The notes under the pieces were generated by a model, which saw only the letters and a list, made by a program, of their open reading frames with translations, had not been told where the DNA came from and ran no database searches. From Pseudarthrobacter sp. IC2-21 (GTDB lineage: Bacteria; Actinomycetota; Actinomycetes; Actinomycetales; Micrococcaceae), in assembly GCF_034048115.1 (NCBI RefSeq), contig NZ_CP139145.1, positions 4,030,001-4,094,000 of the forward strand: a stretch of 64,000 nucleotides of DNA, written 5' to 3'. Position 1 is the stretch's first letter, and each line of letters starts with the position of its first letter. Positions 16,122 through 25,156 of this stretch are shown in pieces. Made by a program: the position numbers and the translations under genes.

Positions 16122-17969
16122 ATGCATGCTCCGGCACATTCACGTCCGGTGGAGCGCCTCGACGGCTACTTGCCCATTGAGGACCACGGCCTCATCGGCG
16201 ACGGGTCAACGTGTGCCCTGGTGGGGCGGGACGGCGGAATCTCCTGGCTGTGCCTGCCCGAATTCGACAGCCCGCCGTTCCTTGCCGGCCTTCTGGACAG
16301 CGAGGCAGGGGGACGGTTCGAGATCACGCCCGTGCCGCTCCTGTCCGCGGGCCAGCGCTACACAGAGGACTCCGGGGTGGTGGTGACGTCCCTGTTTTCG
16401 GACCGCGGAATGCTGCAGGTGACGGACTGCCTTACCCTGCGCTCCGGAGCGAACCTTGCCGAACCCGTCCCTGCCGGCCGGAGCGAACTGCTCCGGCACG
16501 CTCAGGCCGTGGGCGGCAACGTGCGGGTGCGCATTCGGATCGAACCCAAATCCGGTGCCACTTTTGATCAGCTCGCATCCGGCTGGCGCTTCGACTGGCC
16601 TGTGGACGGGATGCAGGAGGTCTACCTGTGGTCATCGGAGGAACTCCATCCTGACGGCCGCGGGCTCAGTACCGAGCTGACCCTGCGCGCCGGTGAAACA
16701 CTGACCGCGGCCCTGTACTGGTCGGGGCGGTTCCGCCTCCGCCAACGCCCCGACGCAAAGAGGCTCATCGACCAGACGGTAAGAGCCTGGCGGGAATGGG
16801 CGTCAAATCTGAATTGCGAGGGTTCCCAGGCAGAGCTGATGAAACGGTCCGCCATCACCCTGAAGCTGCTTGACCATGCGGAGACCGGCGCCATCATGGC
16901 CGCCGCCACGTCCTCGCTCCCTGAGTGGCCCGGCGCTGCCCGTAATTGGGACTACCGGTACACGTGGGTGCGCGACGCGTCCTTCTCCAACTATGTGTTC
17001 CGGCGGATCGGTGACCGCAGCGACGCCGACGTCTTCCTCGCCTGGGTCCTGACGAATGTGGAGCGCGACGGCGTCCCGCACGTTATGTATGCGCTGGACG
17101 GGTCCCAGCCTCCGGACGAGGTGGTGGATCCGGTTCTGCGAGGCTACCGCGGGTCATCCCCGGTGCGGTGGGGAAACAGCGCGGTCCACCAGGTGCAGCA
17201 CGATGTCTACGGAGAAATTGTTGATATCGCCTACCAGTGGTCCAACAGCGGGCAGCCCGTGGACCACCAGTTGTGGTCCACCCTGGTGCCCATTGTGGAA
17301 GCAGCCATCGCCAGCTGGAAGAAACCGGACAACGGACCCTGGGAAGTCCGGAGTGATGGCCGCCCCTTCACCTACTCGGCAGCCATGTGCCACGTGGCCC
17401 TGGACCGGGCCATCCAGATTGCCCGGAAGCACAGGCTGTCCTATCCGAAGAGGCGCTGGGAGGCGGCGGCCCGGCAAATCCACCGGGCGGCCCTCGGCCT
17501 GTCCTGGGACCCGGAACGGCACACCTTCACCGAACATCTGGGCGGCCAGGGCGGACTGGACGCGGCACTGCTGACCCTCCCCATCAGGAATGTCATTCCG
17601 TTCGATGACCCCCGGATGGTATCCACATCCAACGCCATAGCAGCCAACCTGGATGCAGGCAACGGGCTCCTCTTCCGCTACCTGCCTGCTGCGTCACCCG
17701 ACGGACTGCCCGGCGGTGAGGGCGCCTTCCTGCTCTGCAGCTTCTGGCTCGTGGACAACCTGGCCGGCCAGGGGCGGCTGGATGAGGCGCACGAACTCTA
17801 CGAGTCGCTGTGCAGGCGGGCCAACCCACTGGGCCTGTTCCCTGAACAGATCCACCCGGACACCGGGGAGTTCCTTGGCAACTTTCCGCAGGCCTTCAGC
17901 CACGTGGGGGTGCTGTCCAGCGGCCTGCGCCTACTCAAGGCGCAGCGACGGAAGGCCTCACAGTCCTGA
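16122..17969 (+). CDS. Glycoside hydrolase family 15 protein (glucoamylase/trehalase-like)
   Basis: 615 aa from the ATG at 16122 behind AAGGAG (16107-16112). The frame is open further upstream but overlaps the deacetylase. N-terminal beta-domain: GYLPIEDHGLIGDG and LPEFDSPPFLAGLLD. Catalytic (alpha/alpha)6 barrel: NWDYRYTWVRDASF near 270, and the two acidic regions expected in GH15 near the barrel end (FPEQIHPDTGEFLGNFPQAFSH). No signal peptide, so it acts in the cytosol. Actinobacterial relatives of this type hydrolyse trehalose or alpha-glucans. It diverges from the deacetylase gene with about 120 bp between. Confidence 0.9.
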   Translation: MHAPAHSRPVERLDGYLPIEDHGLIGDGSTCALVGRDGGISWLCLPEFDSPPFLAGLLDSEAGGRFEITPVPLLSAGQRYTEDSGVVVTSLFSDRGMLQVTDCLTLRSGANLAEPVPAGRSELLRHAQAVGGNVRVRIRIEPKSGATFDQLASGWRFDWPVDGMQEVYLWSSEELHPDGRGLSTELTLRAGETLTAALYWSGRFRLRQRPDAKRLIDQTVRAWREWASNLNCEGSQAELMKRSAITLKLLDHAETGAIMAAATSSLPEWPGAARNWDYRYTWVRDASFSNYVFRRIGDRSDADVFLAWVLTNVERDGVPHVMYALDGSQPPDEVVDPVLRGYRGSSPVRWGNSAVHQVQHDVYGEIVDIAYQWSNSGQPVDHQLWSTLVPIVEAAIASWKKPDNGPWEVRSDGRPFTYSAAMCHVALDRAIQIARKHRLSYPKRRWEAAARQIHRAALGLSWDPERHTFTEHLGGQGGLDAALLTLPIRNVIPFDDPRMVSTSNAIAANLDAGNGLLFRYLPAASPDGLPGGEGAFLLCSFWLVDNLAGQGRLDEAHELYESLCRRANPLGLFPEQIHPDTGEFLGNFPQAFSHVGVLSSGLRLLKAQRRKASQS

Positions 17970-18042
17970 CCCATGGTGCGGGAAATGAGCGGCGCCGGCC
18001 CCCAACTGGGCCGCCGTCCCGGCGCGTGGGCCGCCTCAGACA

Positions 18043-18078
18043 TTGACACACTCTGTGACCCGTGCCATATTTGAGGGG
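18043..18078 (+). promoter_or_regulatory. Promoter for a leaderless FadR-type regulator
   Basis: TTGACA (18043-18048), a 17-base spacer, and CATATT (18066-18071). The GTG start at 18078 lies seven bases after the -10 box, where transcription should begin. This predicts a message without a 5' leader. Confidence 0.65.
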
Positions 18079-18833
18079 TGAACCTGTCAGACAGCCGGAC
18101 AGCAGGACAGCCTGCAGATCCATTACGCGAGCAGCCCCCCGCACTCCAGACTCCGGCCACGGCGGTCCCGCCGCTCGCGAGACTCAGCGCTGCCGAAGCG
18201 GTGTTCAACGCCATCCGCGGTGACATCGAGTCCGGCGTCGTGGCGGTGGGCGGGAAGCTCAGTTCCGAAGCTTCCCTGTCGCAGCAGTACGGCGTCAGCC
18301 GCTCCGTCATCCGCGAAGCCCTCCGTTCCTGCACAGCGCTGGGCCTGACGGTCACCAAGACCGGCAAGGGCACGTTTGTGGTGGCCAACAAGGTGGCCAA
18401 CGATCTCACCCTCGGACAGTACTCGGCCCGGGACCTTACCGAGGCCCGCCCCCACATCGAAGTTCCCGCCGCCGGACTGGCTGCCCAGCGCCGGACTGCT
18501 GAAGAGCTGGAAACCCTCCGCCACATCGTGGCCGCCATGACCACCGAAACCGACCCCGAGTCCTGGGTGGCCCTGGACTCCAGCTTCCACGCCGCCATCG
18601 CCCGTGCCAGCGGAAACAGGGTGTTCGCCAGCGTGGTGGCGGACATCAGGGGTGCCTTGGCCTTCCAGTCCGAGACGCTGAACATGGTGGCCGACCGCCA
18701 GCACGCCTCCGACGCCGAGCACCAGCGGATTCTCGAGGCCATCGAAGCCCAGACCGCCGCCGAAGCCAGCAGCGCGATGGCCGAACATCTGCGCGCCGTG
18801 GGCATCGCCCTCGATTCCATCCTCAATCACTAA
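18078..18833 (+). CDS. GntR-family regulator (FadR/FCD subfamily) of the asparagine/aspartate locus
   Basis: 251 aa from GTG 18078. The winged HTH spans about residues 38-105 (VFNAIRGDIESGVVAVGGKL, LSQQYGVSRSVIREALRS, KTGKGTFV). A helical FCD domain follows with RPHIEVPAAGLAAQR and DSSFHAAIARASGN. A purine-rich GAGGGG touches the start codon, too close for normal ribosome pairing, which agrees with leaderless initiation from the promoter at 18043. It precedes the asparaginase, aspartase and permease genes in the same direction with a 55-bp gap, so it probably regulates them (inference). Confidence 0.9.
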   Translation: MNLSDSRTAGQPADPLREQPPALQTPATAVPPLARLSAAEAVFNAIRGDIESGVVAVGGKLSSEASLSQQYGVSRSVIREALRSCTALGLTVTKTGKGTFVVANKVANDLTLGQYSARDLTEARPHIEVPAAGLAAQRRTAEELETLRHIVAAMTTETDPESWVALDSSFHAAIARASGNRVFASVVADIRGALAFQSETLNMVADRQHASDAEHQRILEAIEAQTAAEASSAMAEHLRAVGIALDSILNH

Positions 18834-18888
18834 AACTTTCCGCCACCAACGCGTCAGCAAGAATCCCATCACCACACCCTAGGACTCC

Positions 18889-19953
18889 ATGCCTGCCCCT
18901 GCACTTCATGCTGCCCAGACTGCTGCCCCCGGCAGCCCCGGCAACCTTCCGCAGCACGCGCCCCTGGTTGTCGCCACCCGCGACGGCCTCGTGGAAAGCG
19001 TCCACTACGGCTCGGCGATCGCTACCGCCCCGGACGGCACCATCCTCGCCGCCGCCGGGAACCCCCTGGCGCCGTTCTACCCGCGCTCCTCGCTGAAGCC
19101 TCTGCAGGCCGTGGCCATGGTCCGTGCCGGCCTGAGGCTCCCCCCGGACCTCCTGGCCCTGGGCGCCGCGAGCCACTCCGGCGGTTCCAGGCACCGCGGC
19201 GGCACCCAGCGCATCCTCGCCATGCATGGCCTCACCGCCAACGACCTCAAGAACAGCACCGACCTCCCATACGGCACCAACGAACGCGAAAACTGGCTGC
19301 GCGCCGGCCTCAACCCCACGCAGGTGACGCAGAACTGCTCCGGCAAACACGCTGCCATGGCCGCCACCTGCGTCATCAACGGCTGGCCGGTGGAGGGCTA
19401 CCTGGACCCGTCGCACCCCCTGCAGCAGCTGGTCGCATCCACGGTCGCGGAACTCGCGGGAGAGGAACCGTCCGTCCGCAGCACCGATGGCTGCGGAACG
19501 CCGCTGTTCGCCCTCACGCTCCGCGGGATGGCCCGCGCCTTCGGCACCATCGCTGCCGCTGCCGCTTCCGCCGCAGCCACCTCTCACGCAAGCACCCCCG
19601 ACGACGGCGCCACCGCCCAGCTGCGTCCGGAAGCCGCCGTCGGACTCGCCATGCGGCAACACCCGGACATGGTGGCCGGCGAGCGCCGGGACGTCACCGA
19701 ACTGATGCGGCTGCTCCCGGGCACCGTGGCAAAGGACGGTTTTGAAGGTGTGCAGCTGGTGGGCCTGCCGGACGGCCGCGCCGTCGCGGTCAAAATTTCC
19801 GACGGCGGTGACCGCGCCCGGATGCCCGCCACCGTCCACATCCTGGCGGCCCTCGGCCTCGACACCGCACCGCTGGCCGGCATCGCTACCGCCCCGGTTC
19901 TGGGCGGCGGGAACCAAGTAGGCCTGCTGCAAGCCACCGACTTCCTCAACTAA
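18889..19953 (+). CDS. L-asparaginase, Rhizobium etli (class 3) type
   Basis: 354 aa, the usual size for the asparaginase II (R. etli) family, unrelated to the E. coli enzymes. Hydrolyses L-asparagine to aspartate and ammonia. Seen: the serine-lysine SxxK pair in PRSSLKP (S67/K70), SHSGG near 145-149, the metal-site NCSGKHAAM with Cys and Lys, and TDGCGTP with the second Cys. No signal peptide, so cytosolic. The product feeds the aspartase encoded 43 bp downstream. An Ala/Ser-rich stretch near 230-245 is probably a surface loop. Confidence 0.9.
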   Translation: MPAPALHAAQTAAPGSPGNLPQHAPLVVATRDGLVESVHYGSAIATAPDGTILAAAGNPLAPFYPRSSLKPLQAVAMVRAGLRLPPDLLALGAASHSGGSRHRGGTQRILAMHGLTANDLKNSTDLPYGTNERENWLRAGLNPTQVTQNCSGKHAAMAATCVINGWPVEGYLDPSHPLQQLVASTVAELAGEEPSVRSTDGCGTPLFALTLRGMARAFGTIAAAAASAAATSHASTPDDGATAQLRPEAAVGLAMRQHPDMVAGERRDVTELMRLLPGTVAKDGFEGVQLVGLPDGRAVAVKISDGGDRARMPATVHILAALGLDTAPLAGIATAPVLGGGNQVGLLQATDFLN

Positions 19954-19996
19954 ACCTGTCCGAACCCGACAACGACGCCCTGTAAGGACCCCACCC

Positions 19997-21412
19997 ATGA
20001 CCACCACACCTACTGCCGGCAATTTCCGTTCCGAACACGATCTCCTCGGCGACCGCGACATCCCCGCGGACGCCTACTGGGGCGTGCACACGCTCCGTGC
20101 CGTGGAAAACTTCCCCATCACCGGGCAGCCCCTGTCCTCCAACATGCACCTGGTCCGCGGCCTCGCCGCGGTGAAACTCGCCGCCGCCAGGACCAACCAC
20201 GAGCTGGGTCTGCTGGACACCGAACGGGCGGAAGCCATCGGGCAGGCCTGCACTGACGTGATGGAGGGCAAACTCAGCGACCAGTTTGTGGTGGACGTGA
20301 TCCAGGGCGGTGCGGGAACGTCGTCGAACATGAACGCCAACGAGGTCATCGCCAACCGGGCACTGGAAATCCTCGGTCATCCCAAAGGCTACTACGCAAG
20401 GCTGCACCCCAACGACCACGTGAACCTCAGCCAGTCCACCAACGACGTCTACCCCACGGCCGTGAAGCTGGGCACCATCTTCGCCGCCCGCGAACTCCTC
20501 TCTGCCCTGGCAGAACTTGAGGAAGCCTGCGCCGAGAAGGCGCTCGAATTCCGCACCGTGGTGAAGATGGGCCGCACGCAGCTACAGGACGCGGTCCCCA
20601 TGACCCTCGGCCAGGAGTTTGGCACGTACGCCATCACCATCGGCGAGGACCGCCTGCGGCTGGCCGAAGCAGACCTGCTGATTCACGAGATCAACCTCGG
20701 CGCCACCGCCATCGGCACCGGCCTGAATGCCCACGCCGGCTACGCCGAAGCAGCCTGCCGGCACCTGGCCGAGATCACGGGCCTTCCGCTGGTCACCGCG
20801 CCCGACCTCATCGAAGCAACCCAGGACGTGGGCGCATTCGTCCACCTGTCCGGCGTCCTCAAGCGGGTGGCGGTGAAGCTCTCCAAGATCTGCAACGACC
20901 TCCGCCTGCTCTCCTCCGGGCCGCGCGCTGGCTTCGGCGAGATCAACCTGCCCGCCGTCCAGTCCGGGTCCTCCATCATGCCCGGCAAGATCAACCCGGT
21001 CATCCCGGAAGTGGTCAGCCAGGTGGCCTACGAAGTCATCGGCAACGACGTCACCATCACCATGGCCGCCGAGGCCGGGCAGCTCCAGCTCAACGCCTTC
21101 GAACCCATCATCGTCCACAGCCTCCACAAGAGCATCTCCCACCTCGAAGCCGCCTGCCGCACCCTCACGGCCCGCTGCATCCGGGGCACCACCGCCAACA
21201 CCGAGCACCTCCGGCGCACTGTTGAACAGTCCATCGGCCTGGTCACCGCCCTGAATCCCCACCTGGGTTACGCCACTGCCACCGCCATCGCGCAGGAAGC
21301 ACTCGCCACCGGCAAGGGAGTCGCCGAACTCGTCCTGGAACACGGCCTGCTCACCGCAGTCCAGCTCCAGGATCTCCTCAGCCCCGAACGCCTGGCCAAC
21401 CTCAGCAAGTAA
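19997..21412 (+). CDS. aspA: Aspartate ammonia-lyase
   Basis: 471 aa, full length. Converts aspartate to fumarate and ammonia in the cytosol. Seen: the fumarase/aspartase signature GSSIMPGKINPV near 322-333, GGAGTSSNMNANEV near 95-108, SQSTNDVYPTA near 140-150 and a TAP-like block around the GRTQLQDAVP segment. Aspartases and class II fumarases share these motifs; the neighbouring asparaginase and amino-acid permease, and the RSEHDLLGDRDIP start, favour aspartase. Confidence 0.92.
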   Translation: MTTTPTAGNFRSEHDLLGDRDIPADAYWGVHTLRAVENFPITGQPLSSNMHLVRGLAAVKLAAARTNHELGLLDTERAEAIGQACTDVMEGKLSDQFVVDVIQGGAGTSSNMNANEVIANRALEILGHPKGYYARLHPNDHVNLSQSTNDVYPTAVKLGTIFAARELLSALAELEEACAEKALEFRTVVKMGRTQLQDAVPMTLGQEFGTYAITIGEDRLRLAEADLLIHEINLGATAIGTGLNAHAGYAEAACRHLAEITGLPLVTAPDLIEATQDVGAFVHLSGVLKRVAVKLSKICNDLRLLSSGPRAGFGEINLPAVQSGSSIMPGKINPVIPEVVSQVAYEVIGNDVTITMAAEAGQLQLNAFEPIIVHSLHKSISHLEAACRTLTARCIRGTTANTEHLRRTVEQSIGLVTALNPHLGYATATAIAQEALATGKGVAELVLEHGLLTAVQLQDLLSPERLANLSK

Positions 21413-21490
21413 TCCCCAGCAGCACCCCGACGCAGGCCCTCAACCCTGCAGTTCCGTGCCCACCAACCGGATTTCAAAGGACACTCCCCC

Positions 21491-23029
21491 ATGTCTAATC
21501 CCCCCACCCCCATCCCCATCCCCATCCCCATCCCTGACCACGTTATTGACGGCGGCCACGCCCACGCCTCCGAAACAGCACTGCACGCGGAGGACAAGGG
21601 CTACCACAAGAACCTGAAGCCGCGGCAGATCCAGATGATCGCCATTGGCGGCGCGATCGGTACCGGCCTGTTCCTCGGCGCCGGCGGCCGCCTCAACGCC
21701 GCCGGGCCGTCGCTGGTGATCGCCTACGCTGTGTGCGGTTTCTTCGCGTTCCTTATCCTTCGGGCGCTGGGCGAACTGGTCCTTCACCGCCCCTCGTCCG
21801 GCTCGTTCGTCTCCTATGCCCGTGAGTTCTTCGGCGAGAAGGCCGCCTTTGTGTCCGGCTGGTTCTACTGGATCAACTGGGCCACCACCACCATCGTGGA
21901 CATCACCGCCGCCGCCCTTTACATGCACTTCTTCGGCAACTACATCCCCTGGATGGCGGCCGTCCCGCAGTGGGCATGGGCCCTGACCGCCCTGCTTGTG
22001 GTCCTCGCCCTGAACCTGGTTTCCGTGAAGGTCTTCGGCGAGATGGAGTTCTGGTTCGCACTCATCAAGGTTGCCGCGCTGGTCATCTTCCTCGTGGTGG
22101 GCACCTACTTCGTCATCTTCGGCACCCCCGTGGACGGCCAGCAGGTTGGCCTTAACCTCCTCTCAGACAACGGCGGCGTGTTCCCGAACGGCCTGCTCCC
22201 CATGATCATCCTGATGCAGGGCGTCCTGTTCGCCTACGCCTCCATTGAGCTGGTGGGCACCGCGGCAGGCGAAACTGAAAACCCGGAAAAGATCATGCCC
22301 AAGGCCATCAATTCGGTGGTGTTCCGCATCGCCGTCTTCTACGTCGGCTCCGTGATCCTGCTCGCCCTGCTGCTGCCGTACACGTCGTACGAAAAGGGTG
22401 TCAGCCCGTTCGTGACGTTCTTCGGCTCCATCGGCATTCAGGGTGTGGATGTCATCATGAACCTCGTGGTGCTTACGGCCGCGCTGTCCTCCCTCAATGC
22501 CGGCTTGTATTCCACCGGACGCATACTTCGCTCCATGTCCGTCAACGGCTCCGCCCCCAGGTTCGCCTCCCGGATGAACAAGGCCGGCGTTCCCTACGGC
22601 GGCATCGCCATCACCGCCGTGGTGTCCCTGCTGGGCGTCCCGCTGAACTACCTGGTGCCCGCCCAGGCCTTCGAGATTGTGCTCAACGTGGCTTCCGTGG
22701 GCATCGTGGTGACCTGGGCAACCATTGTCCTCTGCCAGATCCAGCTCAAACGCTGGGCAGACAAAGGCTGGGTGGAGCGCCCGTCCTTCCGGATGTTCGG
22801 GGCCCCCTACACCGGTTACCTCTCGCTGCTGTTCCTGGTGGGTGTGCTGGTGATGGTGTTCATCGAATCCCCGCTCACCATGCTGGTCACCGCCATCGCC
22901 TCCGTCCTGATGGTGGTGGGGTGGTACGCCTGCCGTCACCGCATCCGGGAGATCGCCGAGGCCCGTGAGGGCTTCACCGGCACAGCCCCGGTGATTGCCA
23001 ACCCGCCGGCGGCGACATTCAAGAAGTAG
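21491..23029 (+). CDS. Amino acid permease (AAT/APC family), probably asparagine/aspartate
   Basis: 512 aa with 12 membrane helices. Seen: [20 protein letters not shown] in helix 1, the [23 protein letters not shown] helix 2-3 region, [17 protein letters not shown] and [11 protein letters not shown], all typical of proton-coupled amino-acid permeases. The N-terminus has an unusual IPIPIPIP run coded by four CCCCAT repeats (21508-21531). It follows aspA by 78 bp and closes the asparagine/aspartate locus, which suggests these amino acids as substrate. Confidence 0.92.
   Translation: MSNPPTPIPIPIPIPDHVIDGGHAHASETALHAEDKGYHKNLKPRQIQMIAIGGAIGTGLFLGAGGRLNAAGPSLVIAYAVCGFFAFLILRALGELVLHRPSSGSFVSYAREFFGEKAAFVSGWFYWINWATTTIVDITAAALYMHFFGNYIPWMAAVPQWAWALTALLVVLALNLVSVKVFGEMEFWFALIKVAALVIFLVVGTYFVIFGTPVDGQQVGLNLLSDNGGVFPNGLLPMIILMQGVLFAYASIELVGTAAGETENPEKIMPKAINSVVFRIAVFYVGSVILLALLLPYTSYEKGVSPFVTFFGSIGIQGVDVIMNLVVLTAALSSLNAGLYSTGRILRSMSVNGSAPRFASRMNKAGVPYGGIAITAVVSLLGVPLNYLVPAQAFEIVLNVASVGIVVTWATIVLCQIQLKRWADKGWVERPSFRMFGAPYTGYLSLLFLVGVLVMVFIESPLTMLVTAIASVLMVVGWYACRHRIREIAEAREGFTGTAPVIANPPAATFKK
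21508..21531 (+). repeat. CCCCAT x4 hexanucleotide repeat inside the permease gene
   Basis: Four perfect CCCCAT units encode alternating Ile-Pro near the permease N-terminus. Each unit is two codons, so copy-number change would lengthen or shorten the cytosolic tail without shifting the frame. Confidence 0.85.
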
Positions 23030-23136
23030 CCTCCCGGCTGCCCCCTCCCCTGTGGGTGCAGCCCCCGGCAGGATTCCCCTGCTGTGCGGTCCTGCATGAA
23101 TCGGTAGCATGAGGCCATTGCGGACAACCAACAACG

Positions 23137-23169
23137 CGGTCCCCGGAGCTCCCGCAGCTCCGGGGACCG
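23137..23169 (+). terminator. Perfect 14-bp hairpin in front of the lactate dehydrogenase gene
   Basis: CGGTCCCCGGAGCT (23137-23150) pairs with AGCTCCGGGGACCG (23156-23169) around a 5-base loop. It ends 16 bases before the ldh start. It may terminate the permease transcript or structure the ldh leader: a TAGCAT -10-like element at 23105-23110 would place it inside the 5' leader. No U-tract follows. Confidence 0.6.
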
Positions 23170-23185
23170 GGGGAAGAGGTGGCTC

Positions 23186-24133
23186 ATGCCAGGATCCAAA
23201 CTTGCCGTTGTGGGAGCCGGCAGCGTGGGCACCTCCCTGGCCTACGCTTCCCTGATCCGGGGCTCGGCCAGCCACGTCGCGCTCTTTGACGTCAACGCGC
23301 TGAAGGCGGAGGCGGAGGTGTTGGACCTCGCGCACGGCACCCAATTCACAGCGGCCGCGGCAACCGTCACCGGCGGCGGCGACATCGCCGTGACTGAAGG
23401 CGCCGACGTCGTGGTTATCACGGCAGGGGCGAAACAGGCTCCGGGCCAGACACGGCTGGACCTTGCCGGGACCAACGTCCGCATCCTCGAACAGCTCATG
23501 CCGCAGCTGCTCCAGCATGCTCCGGATGCGGTCTATGTCCTGGTCACCAACCCCTGCGATGTGCTCACGGTGGCAGCCCGGAAGATCTCCGGGCTGCCAC
23601 CGGAACGTGTCTTCTCCTCCGGCACCGTGCTGGACACATCCCGGCTACGGTGGCTGCTGGCCCGGCGCGCCGGCGTGGCCGTCGCCAGCGTCCACGCCAG
23701 CATGGTGGGCGAGCACGGCGATACTGAATTTCCCGTTTGGTCGGGCGCCACGATCGGTCCGGTCCCCATCCGCGAGTGGGAAGAAGGAGGCCAGCGCGTC
23801 TTCACCCCGGACTACCTCGATGAAACCGCCCGTGAAGTGACCCAGGCGGCGTACAAGGTTATCGCCGGCAAGGGTGCCACCAACTATGCCATCGGCCTGT
23901 CCGGAGCACGGATCGTGGAAGCGCTCCTCCGGGACGAGAACGCTGTCCTCCCTGTTTCCACCGTGCTGGACGGCCCCTACGGCATTACCGGTGTGGCCCT
24001 GTCCCTCCCCAGCGTCGTGGGCCGCGGCGGGGTGCACCGGATCCTCCACACGCCCATGGACGACGACGAACTGGCCGCCCTTCAGCATTCCGCCGACACC
24101 CTACGGAGCACCCTGGCCACTTTGGGTATCTAG
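23186..24133 (+). CDS. ldh: L-lactate dehydrogenase
   Basis: 315 aa. NAD-binding [14 protein letters not shown] near 8-21, substrate loop [10 protein letters not shown] with Gln near 84 (the lactate-type residue; malate enzymes have Arg), TNPCDVLT, and the catalytic His177 in [13 protein letters not shown]. Reduces pyruvate to L-lactate with NADH, or the reverse. No allosteric-site assignment can be made by eye. It lies 156 bp after the permease gene, behind a strong hairpin and its own likely promoter. Confidence 0.93.
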   Translation: MPGSKLAVVGAGSVGTSLAYASLIRGSASHVALFDVNALKAEAEVLDLAHGTQFTAAAATVTGGGDIAVTEGADVVVITAGAKQAPGQTRLDLAGTNVRILEQLMPQLLQHAPDAVYVLVTNPCDVLTVAARKISGLPPERVFSSGTVLDTSRLRWLLARRAGVAVASVHASMVGEHGDTEFPVWSGATIGPVPIREWEEGGQRVFTPDYLDETAREVTQAAYKVIAGKGATNYAIGLSGARIVEALLRDENAVLPVSTVLDGPYGITGVALSLPSVVGRGGVHRILHTPMDDDELAALQHSADTLRSTLATLGI

Positions 24134-24181
24134 CCGGCGAACGAACGGGCACGACTCTTTCCACATGTCAGTGCCCGCCTC

Positions 24182-24211
24182 TTGACGGGCCTCACGGCCC
24201 GGAACTAGCGT
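24182..24211 (+). promoter_or_regulatory. Candidate promoter of the universal stress protein gene
   Basis: TTGACG (24182-24187) and TAGCGT (24206-24211) are separated by 18 bases. A GGGC-ctcac-GGCCC-like partial palindrome lies between them and could bind a regulator. Confidence 0.45.
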
Positions 24212-24303
24212 CAGCCCCATCCTGCTGTTTCAACGGCGAAACCGGCATGCCGCCGTCGTTCTCTTCCATTCGTAAAGAATCACTTTCTTGAAGGAGTATC
24301 CCG

Positions 24304-24798
24304 ATGGACAACCCCGAAGCAAAGATTGTTGTTGGTGTGGACGGCTCTGATTCCTCGGTGCAGGCGCTGCGCCTCGCGGCACGGCTGGCACCCGCCCTCG
24401 ATGCCCGGATTCACGCGGTGGCCTGTTGGGACTTCCCGCAGATGTACGCCGGTTATGTTCCGCCCGATTTCGACGCCTTCGAAGCGGACGCAACCCAGAC
24501 CCTCACTGAGGCGATCGGTAAAGCATTCGGCCCCGACACCCCTGCCAACATGACTCATGAGCTGGTTCGTGGTCCCGCGCCGGCCAAGCTCGTCGAAGCA
24601 GCGGCAGGCGCCGCAATGCTGGTGGTCGGCCGCCGCGGCCACGGTGGAATCATGGGCATGCATCTGGGGTCTGTCAGCTCAGCCTGTGTTTCACATGCTG
24701 CCTGCCCGGTCCTGGTGATCCACTCTGATGGCCGCTACGCCCCGCACCACCTCGGACGGGACCTCCGGGCCGAGGGCGAAAACACGCCCGCGGTGTAG
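24304..24798 (+). CDS. Universal stress protein (UspA family)
   Basis: 164 aa, one Usp domain. Start KIVVGVDGSDSSVQALRLA and the ATP-binding GRRGHGGIMGMHLGSVSSA (G-2x-G-9x-G-S) near 118-136, so an ATP-binding member is expected. AAGGAG at 24290-24295 precedes the ATG. Such proteins adjust metabolism in starvation, hypoxia or dormancy. A single-gene unit with its own promoter. Confidence 0.92.
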   Translation: MDNPEAKIVVGVDGSDSSVQALRLAARLAPALDARIHAVACWDFPQMYAGYVPPDFDAFEADATQTLTEAIGKAFGPDTPANMTHELVRGPAPAKLVEAAAGAAMLVVGRRGHGGIMGMHLGSVSSACVSHAACPVLVIHSDGRYAPHHLGRDLRAEGENTPAV

Positions 24799-25156
24799 TT
24801 CACTGAGCTATTCCGCTCCGGCCGAAAAAGAAGCTGAACCTACGACGGCGGCGCCCCGGCTTCCTGCCTATGGAACCAGCGGTGCCGTCGTCGGACGTAG
24901 CACCGTCGGACCTAAAACCCGGCATTGACCGCAATGGACCGCGGGCTTACGTTTGTGGATAACCGGACCCGTTGAAGTGCCCGGTTCCGGGCTGCCCTGC
25001 TGCGGCCCTGCAGTCATAAAGCACGCCACTGCAGACCGTGCGGCCAGACCGCACCGCTGCCTCTGGTGCACCGGTCTCCAACTTTCACATCGGGCAGAGC
25101 CAGCTGGCGGGGTGCGCGCCTAAACACCTCAGCATCTTTGCGCTTTGGAGTTCACC
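24799..25156. other. 358-bp intergenic region
   Basis: No convincing gene. Imperfectly complementary stretches GACGGCGGCGCC (24843-24854) and GGTGCCGTCGTC (24882-24893) could fold, with G-U pairs, into a hairpin ending the usp transcript. The rest is unstructured by eye and presumably holds the promoter of the oxidoreductase gene. Confidence 0.5.

Noticed and set aside
24799..25156. Small genes in the gap after the universal stress protein
   Set aside because: Short frames there lack ribosome sites, domains and codon bias.
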